From Bryobacterales bacterium (GTDB lineage: Bacteria; Acidobacteriota; Terriglobia; Bryobacterales; Bryobacteraceae): a stretch of 64,000 bases of DNA. Positions 1 to 9,618 of the stretch are shown here, in pieces; the first letter of the stretch is position 1, and each line of letters opens with the position of its first letter. The stretch is from NCBI GenBank assembly GCA_016789785.1, contig JAEUQE010000007.1, positions 28,970 to 92,969 on the forward strand, given 5' to 3'. The translations under genes and the position numbers were made by a program. Below the pieces are notes generated by a model, which worked only from the letters and a program-made list of their open reading frames with translations, did no database searches and was not told where the DNA came from.

Positions 1-350
1 ACCTCGATCACCTCCGACGTGGCTCCGAGGACAAGTTTCACGTCAACTCGCGCCCGCTGGTCGATCTGCAGCGAGATACCGTCCTGCACCGCTTTCCGGA
101 ATCCTGAAGCCTCCACCGATACCCGGTACATTCCGGGCCGGAGGTTCGGAACATAGTAGAGTCCGGTCTCCGCGGTTTTCACCCGGACTGTTTCATTTGT
201 CGCGATATTCGTGATTGCCACATCCGCCCCGGGAACCGACGCTCCCGAAGGATCCGTGACCGTTCCGAGAAGAGTTCCGGTAAAGCTGGCCTGGCCAAGC
301 AGACAGACCGGCAGGAAACAAAAAGCAAGGGCTGTGACGAGTAGACGCAT
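1..350 (-). CDS. TonB-dependent receptor N-terminal fragment (carboxypeptidase regulatory-like domain)
   Basis: Reading the minus strand from the ATG at 350 gives an open frame running off the window edge, about 116 codons. It starts with a signal peptide (MRLLVTALAFCFLPVCLLGQ), followed by a carboxypeptidase-regulatory-like beta-sandwich with the typical VTDPSGASVPGADVAITN signature and a TGLYYVPNLRPGMYRVSVEA stretch. In Acidobacteria this arrangement heads very large outer-membrane TonB-dependent receptors, often for oligosaccharide uptake; the plug and barrel would lie outside the window. An AAGGAGGA ribosome-binding site lies just upstream of the ATG. It is divergent from the regulator gene at 476. 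The domain call is firm; the receptor call is inference because the barrel is not visible. Confidence 0.8.
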   Translation of the reverse strand, partial: MRLLVTALAFCFLPVCLLGQASFTGTLLGTVTDPSGASVPGADVAITNIATNETVRVKTAETGLYYVPNLRPGMYRVSVEASGFRKAVQDGISLQIDQRARVDVKLVLGATSEVIE

Positions 351-475
351 GGATCCTCCTTGGGAACGCACCTGAGCATTTCCGATGAACTCAGTCTGGA
401 TTCGAATCCCCAGGAAGTCAATGGCGTTACGGTATGATACGCCGAGTAACACGGTTGTATACTGAGGGCGAGCCT

Positions 476-1780
476 ATGTTGACTCGTGCGGCAAGAGAGG
501 AGGAACTGCGGGCGATCCTTCAAGGAACGCTGGTCCGGGAGGGTAGCCACAGCTACGCGTTGCTGTCGTTTCTGGCTGGCCGCGCTCTGAATGGGGCCAC
601 GGAATCGCTCAAGGAGTACACAATCGGCGTCGAGGTTTTCGGGAAGCCAGTGGACTACGACCCTCGTCTGGACGCGACGGTTCGGGTTGAGATTGGGCGT
701 CTGCGGACCCGGCTGAACAATTACTACAACAGCGAGGGCGCAGGGCGTGAGATCCGCATCAGCATTCCCAAAGGCAGCTACTCGGTCGAATTCTTGCCCA
801 ATTTAGCCAGCCGCGCGCCAGTGCCCGAGGCGGCTTCCGGCGCTGAAGCGCCCGGCGCTCTGCCGCCAGAAATGCTGGCGGTAACACCCGCCCCCGATCC
901 AGGGACACAACCCACCGCGGCGGGGGATCGGGCGTTTCTCAGATCCAGATGGCTATGGGGTGTACTGGTGGCTTTGGTTGCCGTTGCGGGAGGCTCACTG
1001 GCCCTCGTAAACCGGAACGGCTCCAATGAGGGAATCGAGCGGTTCTGGGCGCCACAGTTGAGCAGACGTCTGCCGACGCTGCTGGTGTACGGCACACCCA
1101 TCTTCCTGAAGGTGGATGGTGCCTACGTCCGGGACCCTCACGGGAACTCGCCCGACGAGCTGTCGCGAAGCCCCGTTTTGGAAGGGATTATCGGCGCCCT
1201 GAAACCCTCCGAGGTCCGGCCTGTTTATCACTTCACCGGATTCGGCGAGTTGGAGGCGGCGGTCCGTATCACCAAACTGCTCGCATCCCGTGGTGTTCCT
1301 GTCACACTCCGCAGATCGAAGGATGTCTCTTGGGAGGACCTGAAACGTGATCATGTCATCCTGCTGGGCGGTGCCAAGTTCAACCGTCAGATCCTCGATC
1401 TGCCGTACCGGTCGAAGTTCGAAAGCCGCTCGCGCCGGATCGTGAACCGGTATCCCGAAAAGAACGAGCCGGCTGCATATGCGACCACCAGTGACACACC
1501 GCATGGAGCCATTACCTCCGAGTACGCCTTGATCTCGAGCTACCCCGGGCTCGCTCCCGGAAGCCGGCTGGTGGTGCTCGATAGCTCCTCGAGCGAGGGC
1601 ACGAATCTCGCGTCGGAATACGTTACCCGGCCGGACCGGATGGCGGAGTTGTGGCAGCGAATGCAACCGCCGGACGACGCCGCGTATCAGATCGTCGTGA
1701 AGGGCCGCTTCCGCGATGGAGTTCCGATCACCGTCGAGTACGTAAGTCATGCGGTTCTAAGAAACTCAGGACCAATGTAA
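476..1780 (+). CDS. Winged-helix-like N-terminal membrane regulator protein
   Basis: 434 aa. I start at the ATG at 476 rather than the upstream frame opening at 434, because MLTRAAREEELRAIL opens the conserved part. Residues about 1-110 resemble the acidobacterial DNA-binding-like N-terminal domain (FGKPVDYDPRLDATVRVEIG, then RLRTRLNNYY, then a GSYSVEF beta-hairpin), akin to OmpR/CadC-type winged helices. A Pro/Ala-rich linker follows, then one transmembrane segment near residues 160-178 (LWGVLVALVAVAGGSLALV), then about 255 residues of unknown extracytoplasmic domain. The layout suggests a one-component membrane regulator. It is divergent from a TonB-receptor gene, a common pairing for import control, but target and signal are unknown. 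Confidence 0.6.
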   Translation: MLTRAAREEELRAILQGTLVREGSHSYALLSFLAGRALNGATESLKEYTIGVEVFGKPVDYDPRLDATVRVEIGRLRTRLNNYYNSEGAGREIRISIPKGSYSVEFLPNLASRAPVPEAASGAEAPGALPPEMLAVTPAPDPGTQPTAAGDRAFLRSRWLWGVLVALVAVAGGSLALVNRNGSNEGIERFWAPQLSRRLPTLLVYGTPIFLKVDGAYVRDPHGNSPDELSRSPVLEGIIGALKPSEVRPVYHFTGFGELEAAVRITKLLASRGVPVTLRRSKDVSWEDLKRDHVILLGGAKFNRQILDLPYRSKFESRSRRIVNRYPEKNEPAAYATTSDTPHGAITSEYALISSYPGLAPGSRLVVLDSSSSEGTNLASEYVTRPDRMAELWQRMQPPDDAAYQIVVKGRFRDGVPITVEYVSHAVLRNSGPM

Positions 1781-1833
1781 GTGGACTCCATCACGCGCGC
1801 GTACTTGACGCTAACTGGGAGGCAATGCCCACC

Positions 1834-2832
1834 ATGAAAACTTACCTTCCATTCATACTCATCTCGGCAATTGCAGGCGGAGTTGCTGGCGCGGCGGAGT
1901 ATGCCGGCTTGACAGGACCCGTTGGCGCCGGTCCCGAGGCGAAGCGGGTGAAGATGTTGCGAATCACGGAGCCCGGCGTTTACGAGAACATTCTGGTGGA
2001 CGGAGAGTGGGCGGAGCAGGATCTGGTCCGCATCCTTGCGGATAACGTCGTGCTCCGGAACTGTACCGTTCGCTATGGCCAGCGCGACGGCATTGAAGTC
2101 TACGCGCGCAATGTACGCATCGAGAATTGCCACATCCACCATCTGCTCAACCAGACCTTCCAGGACCAGAAGGACTCGCACGGCATCACCGGCCGGCCGC
2201 TGGATCTCGTCGTCCGCAACACCGAGATCTCTCATGTGAGCGGCGATGCGATTCAATTCGACCCTGGCCGCAAGAGCGAGCCATATCCTTGGGATAAGGT
2301 GCTGGTGGAAAACTGCTTCCTGTGGACAGGTCCTCTGGATGCCGGCTATGCGGGCTTCCGGAAAGGTGAGCGTCCCGGCGAGAACGCCTTTGACAGCAAG
2401 GTGGACCCGATGGCGCCGCGCGCCACCATCACGATTCGCAACACGCTCATGAAGGGTTGGGGCCACGGGCAGATTGGTAATGGCGCGGCTCTCAATCTGA
2501 AGGAACAGATCCACGCCATCGTCGAGAACAATGTCTTCGTGGAGAACGACATCGCCTTCCGTTGTCGTGGCACGCTGGGAAGTGCGTGGGTAACTGCGCG
2601 CGACAACACCATCTACCAAACATCGCGCGCCTTCCGGCTTGAGCATCAGGTCAAAAATGTGAAGATCTCCGGGCTCGCGATTGGCGAAGGCGTCGGCCAG
2701 GTGTTCGACAATGCGCCCGGCCCTGGAGAAGGCTTCGAAGACCGTGCCCGGCGCACCGCGCCGCCACTGGCAAAGTGGCCGTACCGAAAGCTCCCTGTTG
2801 GCGAAGGGCACCAGAGCCGAACTCCGCGCTAA
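1834..2832 (+). CDS. Secreted right-handed parallel beta-helix protein
   Basis: 332 aa. The ATG at 1834 is preferred over 1825 because GGGAGG at 1817-1822 is properly spaced from it and it opens a signal peptide (MKTYLPFILISAIAGGVAGA). The body contains repeated right-handed beta-helix rungs such as VVLRNCTVRYGQRDGIEVYA, VRIENCHIHHL, VVRNTEISHVSGDAIQFD and AIVENNVFVENDIAF, the pattern of pectate-lyase-like and polysaccharide-lyase or glycosidase folds. It is probably periplasmic or secreted and acts on or binds a polysaccharide; no catalytic residues can be assigned. It lies just downstream of the membrane regulator, on the same strand. A 268-base spacer with no credible gene follows. Confidence 0.7.
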   Translation: MKTYLPFILISAIAGGVAGAAEYAGLTGPVGAGPEAKRVKMLRITEPGVYENILVDGEWAEQDLVRILADNVVLRNCTVRYGQRDGIEVYARNVRIENCHIHHLLNQTFQDQKDSHGITGRPLDLVVRNTEISHVSGDAIQFDPGRKSEPYPWDKVLVENCFLWTGPLDAGYAGFRKGERPGENAFDSKVDPMAPRATITIRNTLMKGWGHGQIGNGAALNLKEQIHAIVENNVFVENDIAFRCRGTLGSAWVTARDNTIYQTSRAFRLEHQVKNVKISGLAIGEGVGQVFDNAPGPGEGFEDRARRTAPPLAKWPYRKLPVGEGHQSRTPR

Positions 2833-3100
2833 GCTGGAGGTTCATGCCAGCCTCCCGGCGAACCTCCCTTACCCGTTCTGCGTCTGTTGGGGCGCGGTGG
2901 GGAACGCGTGCCGGGAGTGGGCAGTCCGGACGCTATGCAGCCTTATCTGCGCCGAGCCACCCATTTGGCTTGCTACAAATGCGTCCTGAGCCGGGCCTCG
3001 AAACCGCTCTCACAATTGAGGCGCATGCGCCCCGCCACTGGGACAAAGCCGCACCGAGGCAACCTCTCTCTGCACGCATGAAGAAGAGTGATCGATAAGC

Positions 3101-4009
3101 ATGGAGCACACCTCACCAGCCGAACCGGTGTTTTCCGGACCCATCGAAACGCCCGGCGTCTGGGCCAACCTGCGCCGTCTGTTCGGCCCGACCTTCCGCT
3201 ATTGGATGGAAGTGGAGGTGCACGTCTATGGCTTCTCCATCGCCGCCAACGTGCTGCTTTCGTTCTTTCCGTTCCTCATCGTCATGGTGTCGCTGTGCCG
3301 CTACGTCCTGCACTGGAACGCCGCCGAACAGGCCATCTATCTCGCACTCAGTGATCTCTTCCCGGACGCCATGGGCGAGTATGTCGTCCGGAATCTGAAG
3401 GCTGTGTTCTGGACGCGCGGACCATTTCAAATCGCCTCCGTGTTCCTGCTGTTCTTCACGGCCAACGGCGTGTTTGAGCCTCTCGAAGTCGCACTGAACC
3501 GCGCACTGGGCGTCAAGAAGCATCGCAGCTTTCTCATGAACCAGGTGGTCAGCCTGGGCCTGATCTTCGCATGCGGCGCACTGGTGATGCTGTCGTTCAT
3601 CCTCACGGCGGCCAATCAAGAGTTTCTGGTCCGCCTGCTGGGCGTAAAGAGCACACTCGGCACCTTCCTCGCATCGGCTTTCTTCAAGCTGGCTGCGCTG
3701 CCCATCTCCATCCTGGTCCTGTTCGTGATCTACTGGCTCCTGCCGAACACCAAGATCCGGCCCCGGCGCGTTGTGCCTATCGCGATCTTTGCCGGGCTTC
3801 TGCTGGAAGCGCTGAAATACCTCATCTTTCTTGTCTGGCCGTGGCTCAATCACAAGCTGACCAACGAGTACGGCCCGTTCAAATACTCCGTCATGATCGT
3901 CTTGTTCTCGTTCCTGGCATCCATGATCGTGCTCGCAGGGGCCGAGTGGGTGGGCCGTAACCGAATTGCACCATTGTCCGACACTTCGGTAGACTCTAAT
4001 CACGAGTGA
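3101..4009 (+). CDS. YihY/BrkB family integral membrane protein
   Basis: 302 aa with about six transmembrane helices. The conserved YihY pattern is present: an N-terminal YWMEVEVHVYGFSIAANVLL segment, SFFPFLIVMVS, then NGVFEPLEVALNRALGV (the family's strongly conserved asparagine and N-R block), and LLPNTKIRPRRVVPIAIFAG. Family members were once called ribonuclease BN; that assignment was withdrawn and the function is unknown, with possible transport or envelope roles. The short C-terminal tail after the last helix is hydrophilic. The stop lies 7 bases before the next gene's ATG at 4017, suggesting co-transcription with the oxidoreductase. Confidence 0.85.
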   Translation: MEHTSPAEPVFSGPIETPGVWANLRRLFGPTFRYWMEVEVHVYGFSIAANVLLSFFPFLIVMVSLCRYVLHWNAAEQAIYLALSDLFPDAMGEYVVRNLKAVFWTRGPFQIASVFLLFFTANGVFEPLEVALNRALGVKKHRSFLMNQVVSLGLIFACGALVMLSFILTAANQEFLVRLLGVKSTLGTFLASAFFKLAALPISILVLFVIYWLLPNTKIRPRRVVPIAIFAGLLLEALKYLIFLVWPWLNHKLTNEYGPFKYSVMIVLFSFLASMIVLAGAEWVGRNRIAPLSDTSVDSNHE

Positions 4010-4016
4010 GTTGCAA

Positions 4017-5387
4017 ATGCCAAAGAAGCCATCTTCGTCTGACCTGACCCGCCGTGAAGCTGTCCAGATCGCTGGAGCGGCCACGGCTGCTGTAGCAATG
4101 ACTCGCAAGGCGAAAGCCGCGCCTGCGATTCAAACGGTAAAGGCCGCCAACAGTGTTGTGAACTACGGTGTGATTGGCACCGGCGGCCGCGGCCAGTATC
4201 ACCTGAAGCACTTCAAGAATGTGGACGGCGGCAAGTGCGTCGCGATCTGTGACGTCGACGACGCCGCGCTGCAGAAGGGATTGGCGGAAGCGCCTGACAA
4301 GCCGCAGACCTACAAGGACTACCGCGAATTACTCACGCGGAAGGACATCGACGCGGTAGTGATCGCCACTCCGCTCTACACACACTTCCCGATCGCCAAG
4401 GATGCTCTGCTCGCCGGCAAGCACGTGTTCTGCGAAAAGAGCCTTGTGTTTAAGGCCGAGGAAGTACATGAGCTTCGCCAGATGTGCAACGAGCGCCCGA
4501 AGCAGGTGATGCAAGTGGGTCTGCAGCGCCGTTACAGCGAGTTCTATCAGACGGCGAAGCAGATGATCGACAAGGGCATGATCGGCGACGTGACACACGT
4601 CTACGCCCAGTGGCATCGCAACCCCGGCTGGACCTGGCGCAAGAACAACTGGCGCTTGTTCAAGGAATTCTCCGGCGGCTTGACGGCGGAGCTCGCCTCG
4701 CACCAGATCGATGTGGCCGACATGATGTTCGGCGCGCATCCGGAGTTTGTGATGGGCGTCGGCGGGATCGACTACCACAAGGATGGGCGCACGGTATTCG
4801 ATAACATCCAGCTCATTTTCAGCTACCCCAAGGGCCGCAAGCTGATGTACAGCTCCATCAGCACGAACAAGCACCTGTGCATGTTCCAGGGTCAGCGCAC
4901 CGAGTTCGGCGAAGTGATCATGGGCACACAGGGAACCATCGAGATCACGGTGGGCACCGACAATGAGCCGGCACTTGCCCTGTGGTACTACGAGCCGGGT
5001 CCGAAGGTGTCGGACGCGAAGAAGGAGAAAGAGAAGGCAGTCGGCACTTCGGCCACGTTGCTCAGTACTGGGGCTGGTGGACGCCCGCTTCCGGTGCTCC
5101 TGTCACGAGATCAGATCTCCGACAAGGATAGCTTCCTCGCCCGCGAAATGAAGTTCGCCCGCCGCTGGCTCTACTCAAAGGGCGTCATGGTGCCCGAAGA
5201 GACGCGCAATCCGGTGGACGTGCAGTTGGACGAATTCCTCAACAGCGTTCGCACCGGCAAGCGGCCGAAAGCGGATCTCGAGGTCGGTCTGGCCGATTCT
5301 TCCGCCGTAATCCTCGCCAATCTCGCGATGGAGGAAGGCCGCCGGGTCTACATGAACGAAATCGACAAGTTGGGCAAGAAGGCCTAG
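4017..5387 (+). CDS. Gfo/Idh/MocA family NAD(P)-dependent oxidoreductase, Tat-exported
   Basis: 456 aa. The ATG at 4017 is chosen over an in-frame TTG at 4011. The N-terminus carries a twin-arginine signal (SSSDLTRREAVQIAGAATAA), so the enzyme is probably exported folded. A Rossmann nucleotide-binding motif (YGVIGTGGRGQYHLKHF) begins near residue 45, followed by the Gfo/Idh signature HVFCEKSL with its catalytic-region EK pair and the C-terminal substrate domain (SHQIDVADMMFGAHPEFVMG). Such enzymes oxidise sugars, inositols or related hydroxy compounds; many Tat-targeted members belong to carbohydrate-catabolic clusters. The substrate cannot be deduced. A hairpin terminator follows at 5417, overlapping the next gene's start. 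Confidence 0.88.
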   Translation: MPKKPSSSDLTRREAVQIAGAATAAVAMTRKAKAAPAIQTVKAANSVVNYGVIGTGGRGQYHLKHFKNVDGGKCVAICDVDDAALQKGLAEAPDKPQTYKDYRELLTRKDIDAVVIATPLYTHFPIAKDALLAGKHVFCEKSLVFKAEEVHELRQMCNERPKQVMQVGLQRRYSEFYQTAKQMIDKGMIGDVTHVYAQWHRNPGWTWRKNNWRLFKEFSGGLTAELASHQIDVADMMFGAHPEFVMGVGGIDYHKDGRTVFDNIQLIFSYPKGRKLMYSSISTNKHLCMFQGQRTEFGEVIMGTQGTIEITVGTDNEPALALWYYEPGPKVSDAKKEKEKAVGTSATLLSTGAGGRPLPVLLSRDQISDKDSFLAREMKFARRWLYSKGVMVPEETRNPVDVQLDEFLNSVRTGKRPKADLEVGLADSSAVILANLAMEEGRRVYMNEIDKLGKKA

Positions 5388-5416
5388 CTGCAAGATTCGC
5401 GTTTCCGTGAAAGAAT

Positions 5417-5447
5417 GGGGGTCCTATGCGGACCCCCGTTTTGCTTT
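5417..5447 (+). terminator. Rho-independent terminator overlapping a start codon
   Basis: An 8-bp perfect stem, GGGGGTCC (5417-5424) with GGACCCCC (5430-5437), closes a 5-base loop and is followed by GTTTTGCTTTT. It would end transcription of the oxidoreductase gene. The start codon of the cupin gene (5426-5428) falls in the loop, and the purine-rich 5' arm is the only ribosome-binding-site candidate, so the hairpin could also hide that translation start. Confidence 0.7.
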
Positions 5448-6289
5448 TGTGCCTGCTTCCCCTCGCGGCCAAAGAACCGCTCGAGAAGAGGATCGCGCAT
5501 ACGGATCCCGCAAAATACCGCGTGGCGAAAGCCGTTCACGGCGGCGCGGGTGAGTTGCACTATCAGGGTCTGTTTGACGCCGTTACGTTCAACACCAACG
5601 TGATCTTCCTCCATCGCGGGGTGCTTCCGCCCGGAGGCGGCATCGGCCACCACTATCACAACCATATGGAGGAGATGTTCGTCATCTTCGACGGCGAAGC
5701 ACAGTTCACCGTGGATGGCCGGACCTCCCTGCTCAAGGGTCCGGCGGGCGCGCCATGCCGAATGGGACGCTCGCACGCGATCTACAATCCCACCGCCAAA
5801 CCGGTGCAATGGATGAACATCGCAGTCGGCAGTATCAAGGGAAAGTACGATGCCTCGGATCTCGGAGATGATCGTGTTGGGGTGACGCTCGATCCCAAGC
5901 CCGTGTTCATTACGTTGCGGCTGGACAGGTCCCTGTTGAAGCCTACTGCCGCATTTCATGGTGGAAAAGGCACCGTGCAGTATCGCCGCGCCTTGCCACC
6001 GGAAGTGTTCTTCAGTAACTGGTCCTATGTCGATCATGTCGTGGTTCCGCCAGGCGCGTCCGTCGGCAAGCACCGTTCCGAAGGCGTGGAAGAGTTCTGG
6101 TATGTCATCAGCGGGTCGGGGCTTGCATCGGTGGATCAGGAGTCCGCCACGATCCGCCTGGGAGACGCAGTGCCGGTCTTCTTCCGCGAGGTCCATTCGT
6201 TTGAGAACAACGGAACAGAACCACTGGAGATGATGGTGGTCGGCGTGGCGCGCACCAAATGGGCGTTGGATGTAACCGATGTGCCGTAA
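5426..6289 (+). CDS. Secreted bicupin-domain protein
   Basis: 287 aa with a short signal peptide (MRTPVLLLCLLPLAAKEP). It has two cupin barrels. The first (about residues 60-140) shows the cupin 1 metal motif as GGIGHHYHNHMEEMFVIFDGEA and a second motif PAGAPCRMGRSHAIYNPT. The second (about 190-280) shows PPGASVGKHRSEGVEEFWYV and the matching loop with HSFENNG. His and Glu spacing in the first barrel fits metal binding; the second keeps the H and E residues. Cupins may be epimerases, dioxygenases or binding proteins; no substrate is evident. It follows the oxidoreductase on the same strand and converges on the BNR protein at 6293. Confidence 0.8.
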   Translation: MRTPVLLLCLLPLAAKEPLEKRIAHTDPAKYRVAKAVHGGAGELHYQGLFDAVTFNTNVIFLHRGVLPPGGGIGHHYHNHMEEMFVIFDGEAQFTVDGRTSLLKGPAGAPCRMGRSHAIYNPTAKPVQWMNIAVGSIKGKYDASDLGDDRVGVTLDPKPVFITLRLDRSLLKPTAAFHGGKGTVQYRRALPPEVFFSNWSYVDHVVVPPGASVGKHRSEGVEEFWYVISGSGLASVDQESATIRLGDAVPVFFREVHSFENNGTEPLEMMVVGVARTKWALDVTDVP

Positions 6290-6292
6290 CTG

Positions 6293-7495
6293 TCAGCTCG
6301 CCTTCACCCATGCGGAGTTCAACACCGCGTGACGGATGGTCTTTCGCGGCTCCGTGTTCGGGAGGTGATTCAGGAACATCGAATACGACACGTGGATCAG
6401 CCCATCTTTGCTTTGAATCAGCGACGGGTAGTGGAACGAACTCGCACCTTGCCCTCGATTGTCCATTTCAACGCTTCGCTTCCACTTCCACGAGCGGCCC
6501 TCATCGTCGGACAGGCGCAGCACCAGATCGTGACGGCCACGTTCGAGATCGTTGTTGATCAGCGCCCAGGTGCCGTCCTTCAACACGATCGCATCGGAAC
6601 CGCTACCCGGGTTGGGGATATCCGTATCCTTGACCGGAGACCATGTGACCCCGTTGTCCGCAGAGTCGCTCACATGCAGACGCTTGGGCGGCGGACCATT
6701 GTCGCGCATGTAAGCGACAAGCGAGCCGTCCTTCCGCCGCGTAATCGCAGGCTGGATATTGCCGAATCCCGGCAACGGATCGCTGCTGGTCCACGTGCGG
6801 CCGCCATCGTCGGTGATCGCCATGATCGAGAAGTCGTAGCCGTCGGAATAAAGAGGCACGATGATCCGGCCCGAAGGCAGTTCCACCGGATGGGCCCGCG
6901 TCATCCATCCCATCCGCGAGAAGTACTTGTCCTTGGCTTTCTTCAAACCCTCGGCTGCCCACTTGGCAGCCCGTTCGTTACCCGACTTCAGAAGCGGCTC
7001 CAGCGCTTCGGTCACCTTCGGCGCGAAATTGCGCGGCACGAAGAGCAGGGGCTCACTGGTCTGCCAGCGCGGCTCAGCCGGCCGGTCCCAATCGGAGGTG
7101 ATCCGGTATTGCGTCAATGCCGTGTGCCATTCGTTGGCGAGTATCGTTTGCCAGATCAGCCAGAGCCGTTGGCGGCTGTCGACGAACAGGCATGGATTCG
7201 TATCAGGGAAGCCGGGCTGATCGGCCAGCAAAAACGGCGCGGTCCACTGCTTGCTGCCTTTGCGTTTTCGCGCGCCCAGCACCTGCACATCGTCCGCCGT
7301 GCGCTCGCCGGATCCGCGATACCAGCACGTGAGCAGATCACCATTCGGCAGCTCCACGATACAGGATGCGTGGTTGTGTTTCACATCCAACGGAAAGATG
7401 TTCTCCGCTTCGAAGACCGGAGCCGTACCATCCGCACCCGCCAGAGCCCGCGCGGACACAAGGCCGGCGCCCGCGAGAAAGTCCCTTCGCAACAT
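6293..7495 (-). CDS. Exo-alpha-sialidase/BNR-repeat family protein, Tat-exported
   Basis: 400 aa. The N-terminus [19 protein letters not shown] is a short Tat-like signal. The mature part shows the sialidase-fold order: an early [24 protein letters not shown] with catalytic-loop arginine, then Asp-box-like repeats [27 protein letters not shown] and [11 protein letters not shown], and [18 protein letters not shown]. Acidobacterial members usually act on host, plant or bacterial glycans, but true sialidase activity cannot be claimed from the sequence. It is divergent from the amidohydrolase at 7505 with only 9 bases between the two starts, so the promoters must overlap the coding ends. Confidence 0.82.
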   Translation of the reverse strand: MLRRDFLAGAGLVSARALAGADGTAPVFEAENIFPLDVKHNHASCIVELPNGDLLTCWYRGSGERTADDVQVLGARKRKGSKQWTAPFLLADQPGFPDTNPCLFVDSRQRLWLIWQTILANEWHTALTQYRITSDWDRPAEPRWQTSEPLLFVPRNFAPKVTEALEPLLKSGNERAAKWAAEGLKKAKDKYFSRMGWMTRAHPVELPSGRIIVPLYSDGYDFSIMAITDDGGRTWTSSDPLPGFGNIQPAITRRKDGSLVAYMRDNGPPPKRLHVSDSADNGVTWSPVKDTDIPNPGSGSDAIVLKDGTWALINNDLERGRHDLVLRLSDDEGRSWKWKRSVEMDNRGQGASSFHYPSLIQSKDGLIHVSYSMFLNHLPNTEPRKTIRHAVLNSAWVKAS

Positions 7496-7504
7496 AATGG
7501 GTTG

Positions 7505-9190
7505 ATGCTATCAAAACGGTTGGTAGTGCATTGGGGGGTATGGCTTGTCATGACGCCGATGTTTGGGAATGCGGCCGGGAATGCGACGGGGTCCGCTGAT
7601 CTGATCTTACGCAACGGACGGATCTGGACCGTGAACCCAAAGCAGCCCGAGGCCCAGGCTGTGGCGTGCTGGCGCGGCCGTATCCTTGCAGTCGGATCGA
7701 ACCAGGAGATCGAGCCATTTGCCGGCCCCACAACGAAGATCGTCGACCTGAACGGCCGGTTCACGATGCCCAGCTTCATTGACTCCCATGTGCACTTCTA
7801 CACCGGCGGTACCCGTCTGGCAAGTGTGCAGCTTCGCGACGCCAAGTCAGAAGAGGAATTCCGCGACCGCATCGCTGCGTTCGCGCGAAAGCAGCCCAAA
7901 GGGCGTTGGATCACCGGCGGCGATTGGGATCATGAGAACTTCGCATCCGCCCGGCTGCCCATAAGACAACTCATCGATTCCGTGACGCCGGATCACCCCG
8001 TCTTCGTCAACAGGCTCGACGGGCATATGGCGCTTGCCAACAGCGTCGCGCTACGGCTGGCGGGGATCAGCCGGGAATCGAAGGATCCGCCAGGAGGCGC
8101 AATCGTGCGCGACGCCTCGGGTGAGCCTACGGGCGTGCTCAAGGATGCCGCAATGAACGCGGTTTACCGGGTGATGCCGGATCCAAGCCCTGCGGAGATC
8201 GAGGACGGCGTGCGGGCTGCAATGCGCTACGCAAATCGCCATGGAGTCACCAGCGTGCATGACGTTTCGGCCGGGCCGGAGATCCTCGGTGTCTACCAGA
8301 GCTTGCTGCGGCGCGGAGATCTCACGGTGCGCATCTACGGTCTGCAGCCCCTGGCGCAATGGGAGAGGCTGGCGGCTGTGGGAGTGAATGCCGGTTTCGG
8401 CGGCGACAAGTTGCGGGTCGGCGGCCTGAAGGGGTTCTCCGACGGATCACTCGGCTCGACCACGGCATGGTTCTTCGACGCCTACTCCGACGCCCCAGGT
8501 AACTTCGGCCTTCCAAGCGACGAGATGATCCCTCCTGGAAAGATGCAGAAGAACATCATGGGGGCCGATCAGGCCGGGCTTCAACTGGCGATCCACGCCA
8601 TCGGCGACCGGGCAAATCATACCGTCCTCGAAATGTTTGAAGAGACCATTCGCAAGAACGGCGCACGCGACCGCCGCTTTCGGATCGAGCATGCCCAGCA
8701 TCTGCGTGCCGAGGACATCCCGAGGTTCGCGCGATCGGGCGTGATTGCCTCCATGCAACCCTATCACGCAATCGACGATGGACGTTGGGCCGAGAAGCGA
8801 ATCGGCGCCAAAAGGGTGAAAGGGACATACGCCTTCCGGTCCCTGCTGGATGCGGGAGTGGCGCTTGCGTTCGGATCGGACTGGTTCGTTGCGCCAATCG
8901 ATCCAATCCTCGGCATCTACGCCGCGGTGACCCGGCGAACCCTGGACGGAAAGCAGCCGGGTGGATGGGTTCCGGAACAGAGGATCCGTGTGGATGAGGC
9001 GATCCGCGCCTATACCATGGGTTCTGCCCACGCGAGCTTTGAGGAGGCTCAAAAAGGGTCCCTGGAAGTTGGCAAACTGGCCGATCTTGCGGTACTTTCG
9101 GAAGACTTGCTGACCATCCAACCAGAACACATCGAGAAAGTCAGAGTGATGATGACGGTGATGGACGGCAAGATCGTCTACCAGGAGTAG
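7505..9190 (+). CDS. Secreted YtcJ-like metal-dependent amidohydrolase
   Basis: 561 aa. The ATG at 7505 opens a signal peptide ([25 protein letters not shown]); an in-frame ATG at 7550 with better ribosome-binding context would remove it. The open frame extends 1.2 kb further upstream, but that part only mirrors the BNR gene on the other strand. Amidohydrolase features are clear: [14 protein letters not shown], the metal motif [12 protein letters not shown], then [22 protein letters not shown] and [10 protein letters not shown]. These fit the YtcJ/DUF-type imidazolonepropionase-like group within the TIM-barrel amidohydrolases. The substrate is unknown; it probably hydrolyses an amide or cyclic imide in the periplasm. 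Confidence 0.87.
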   Translation: MLSKRLVVHWGVWLVMTPMFGNAAGNATGSADLILRNGRIWTVNPKQPEAQAVACWRGRILAVGSNQEIEPFAGPTTKIVDLNGRFTMPSFIDSHVHFYTGGTRLASVQLRDAKSEEEFRDRIAAFARKQPKGRWITGGDWDHENFASARLPIRQLIDSVTPDHPVFVNRLDGHMALANSVALRLAGISRESKDPPGGAIVRDASGEPTGVLKDAAMNAVYRVMPDPSPAEIEDGVRAAMRYANRHGVTSVHDVSAGPEILGVYQSLLRRGDLTVRIYGLQPLAQWERLAAVGVNAGFGGDKLRVGGLKGFSDGSLGSTTAWFFDAYSDAPGNFGLPSDEMIPPGKMQKNIMGADQAGLQLAIHAIGDRANHTVLEMFEETIRKNGARDRRFRIEHAQHLRAEDIPRFARSGVIASMQPYHAIDDGRWAEKRIGAKRVKGTYAFRSLLDAGVALAFGSDWFVAPIDPILGIYAAVTRRTLDGKQPGGWVPEQRIRVDEAIRAYTMGSAHASFEEAQKGSLEVGKLADLAVLSEDLLTIQPEHIEKVRVMMTVMDGKIVYQE

Positions 9191-9282
9191 ATCTTCAGGG
9201 CTCGATTCCGTTACTTTGATTGAGGCGGGAAGGCCTGGGTGTCTTAAGATTGTTCGCCGATCAGCCGATAGGGGATTAGGGT

Positions 9283-9582
9283 ATGGTGAGTTCGCACGAA
9301 GACAGTGAACTGATGCTGAATCAGTTCAACAAGCTGATTCAGGAGTTGCTGAGGGGCACTGTGAATCGGAACACATTCCGTCCCTGGGAAATCGAAATCC
9401 TGCTCGATATCGAGCTGTGCAATCTGAAAGACGGTAACAAGAAGGAGACACTTCGGCGCTACCAGAAGTCGGTACAGCGGCAGATGGAGAAGGGCGCACC
9501 AGCGCCCATAAAGCTCTCGGAGTATCTCGACGGTCTAAAAGCGAAACGCGAAAGCCGTCTGATGGTCAACGGAAGCGAATAG
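9283..9582 (+). CDS. Conserved hypothetical small protein
   Basis: 99 aa, charged, without signal peptide or membrane segment. The sequence FRPWEIEILLDIELCNL followed by LRRYQKSVQRQMEKG and a KLSEYL motif matches a small protein family I recall as recurrent in Solibacter-type genomes; no function is known. It leads a compact three-gene cluster (9283-10519), with 36 bases to the next gene. Cytoplasmic location is inferred from composition. Confidence 0.65.
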   Translation: MVSSHEDSELMLNQFNKLIQELLRGTVNRNTFRPWEIEILLDIELCNLKDGNKKETLRRYQKSVQRQMEKGAPAPIKLSEYLDGLKAKRESRLMVNGSE

Positions 9583-9618
9583 GTTCACCTCCGTCTGCCA
9601 TAATGGAAGCGACAAGAA

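Noticed and set aside
6329..7504. Upstream 392-codon extension of the amidohydrolase frame
   Set aside because: It mirrors the BNR-sialidase gene on the other strand, and the amidohydrolase signal peptide begins only at 7505.
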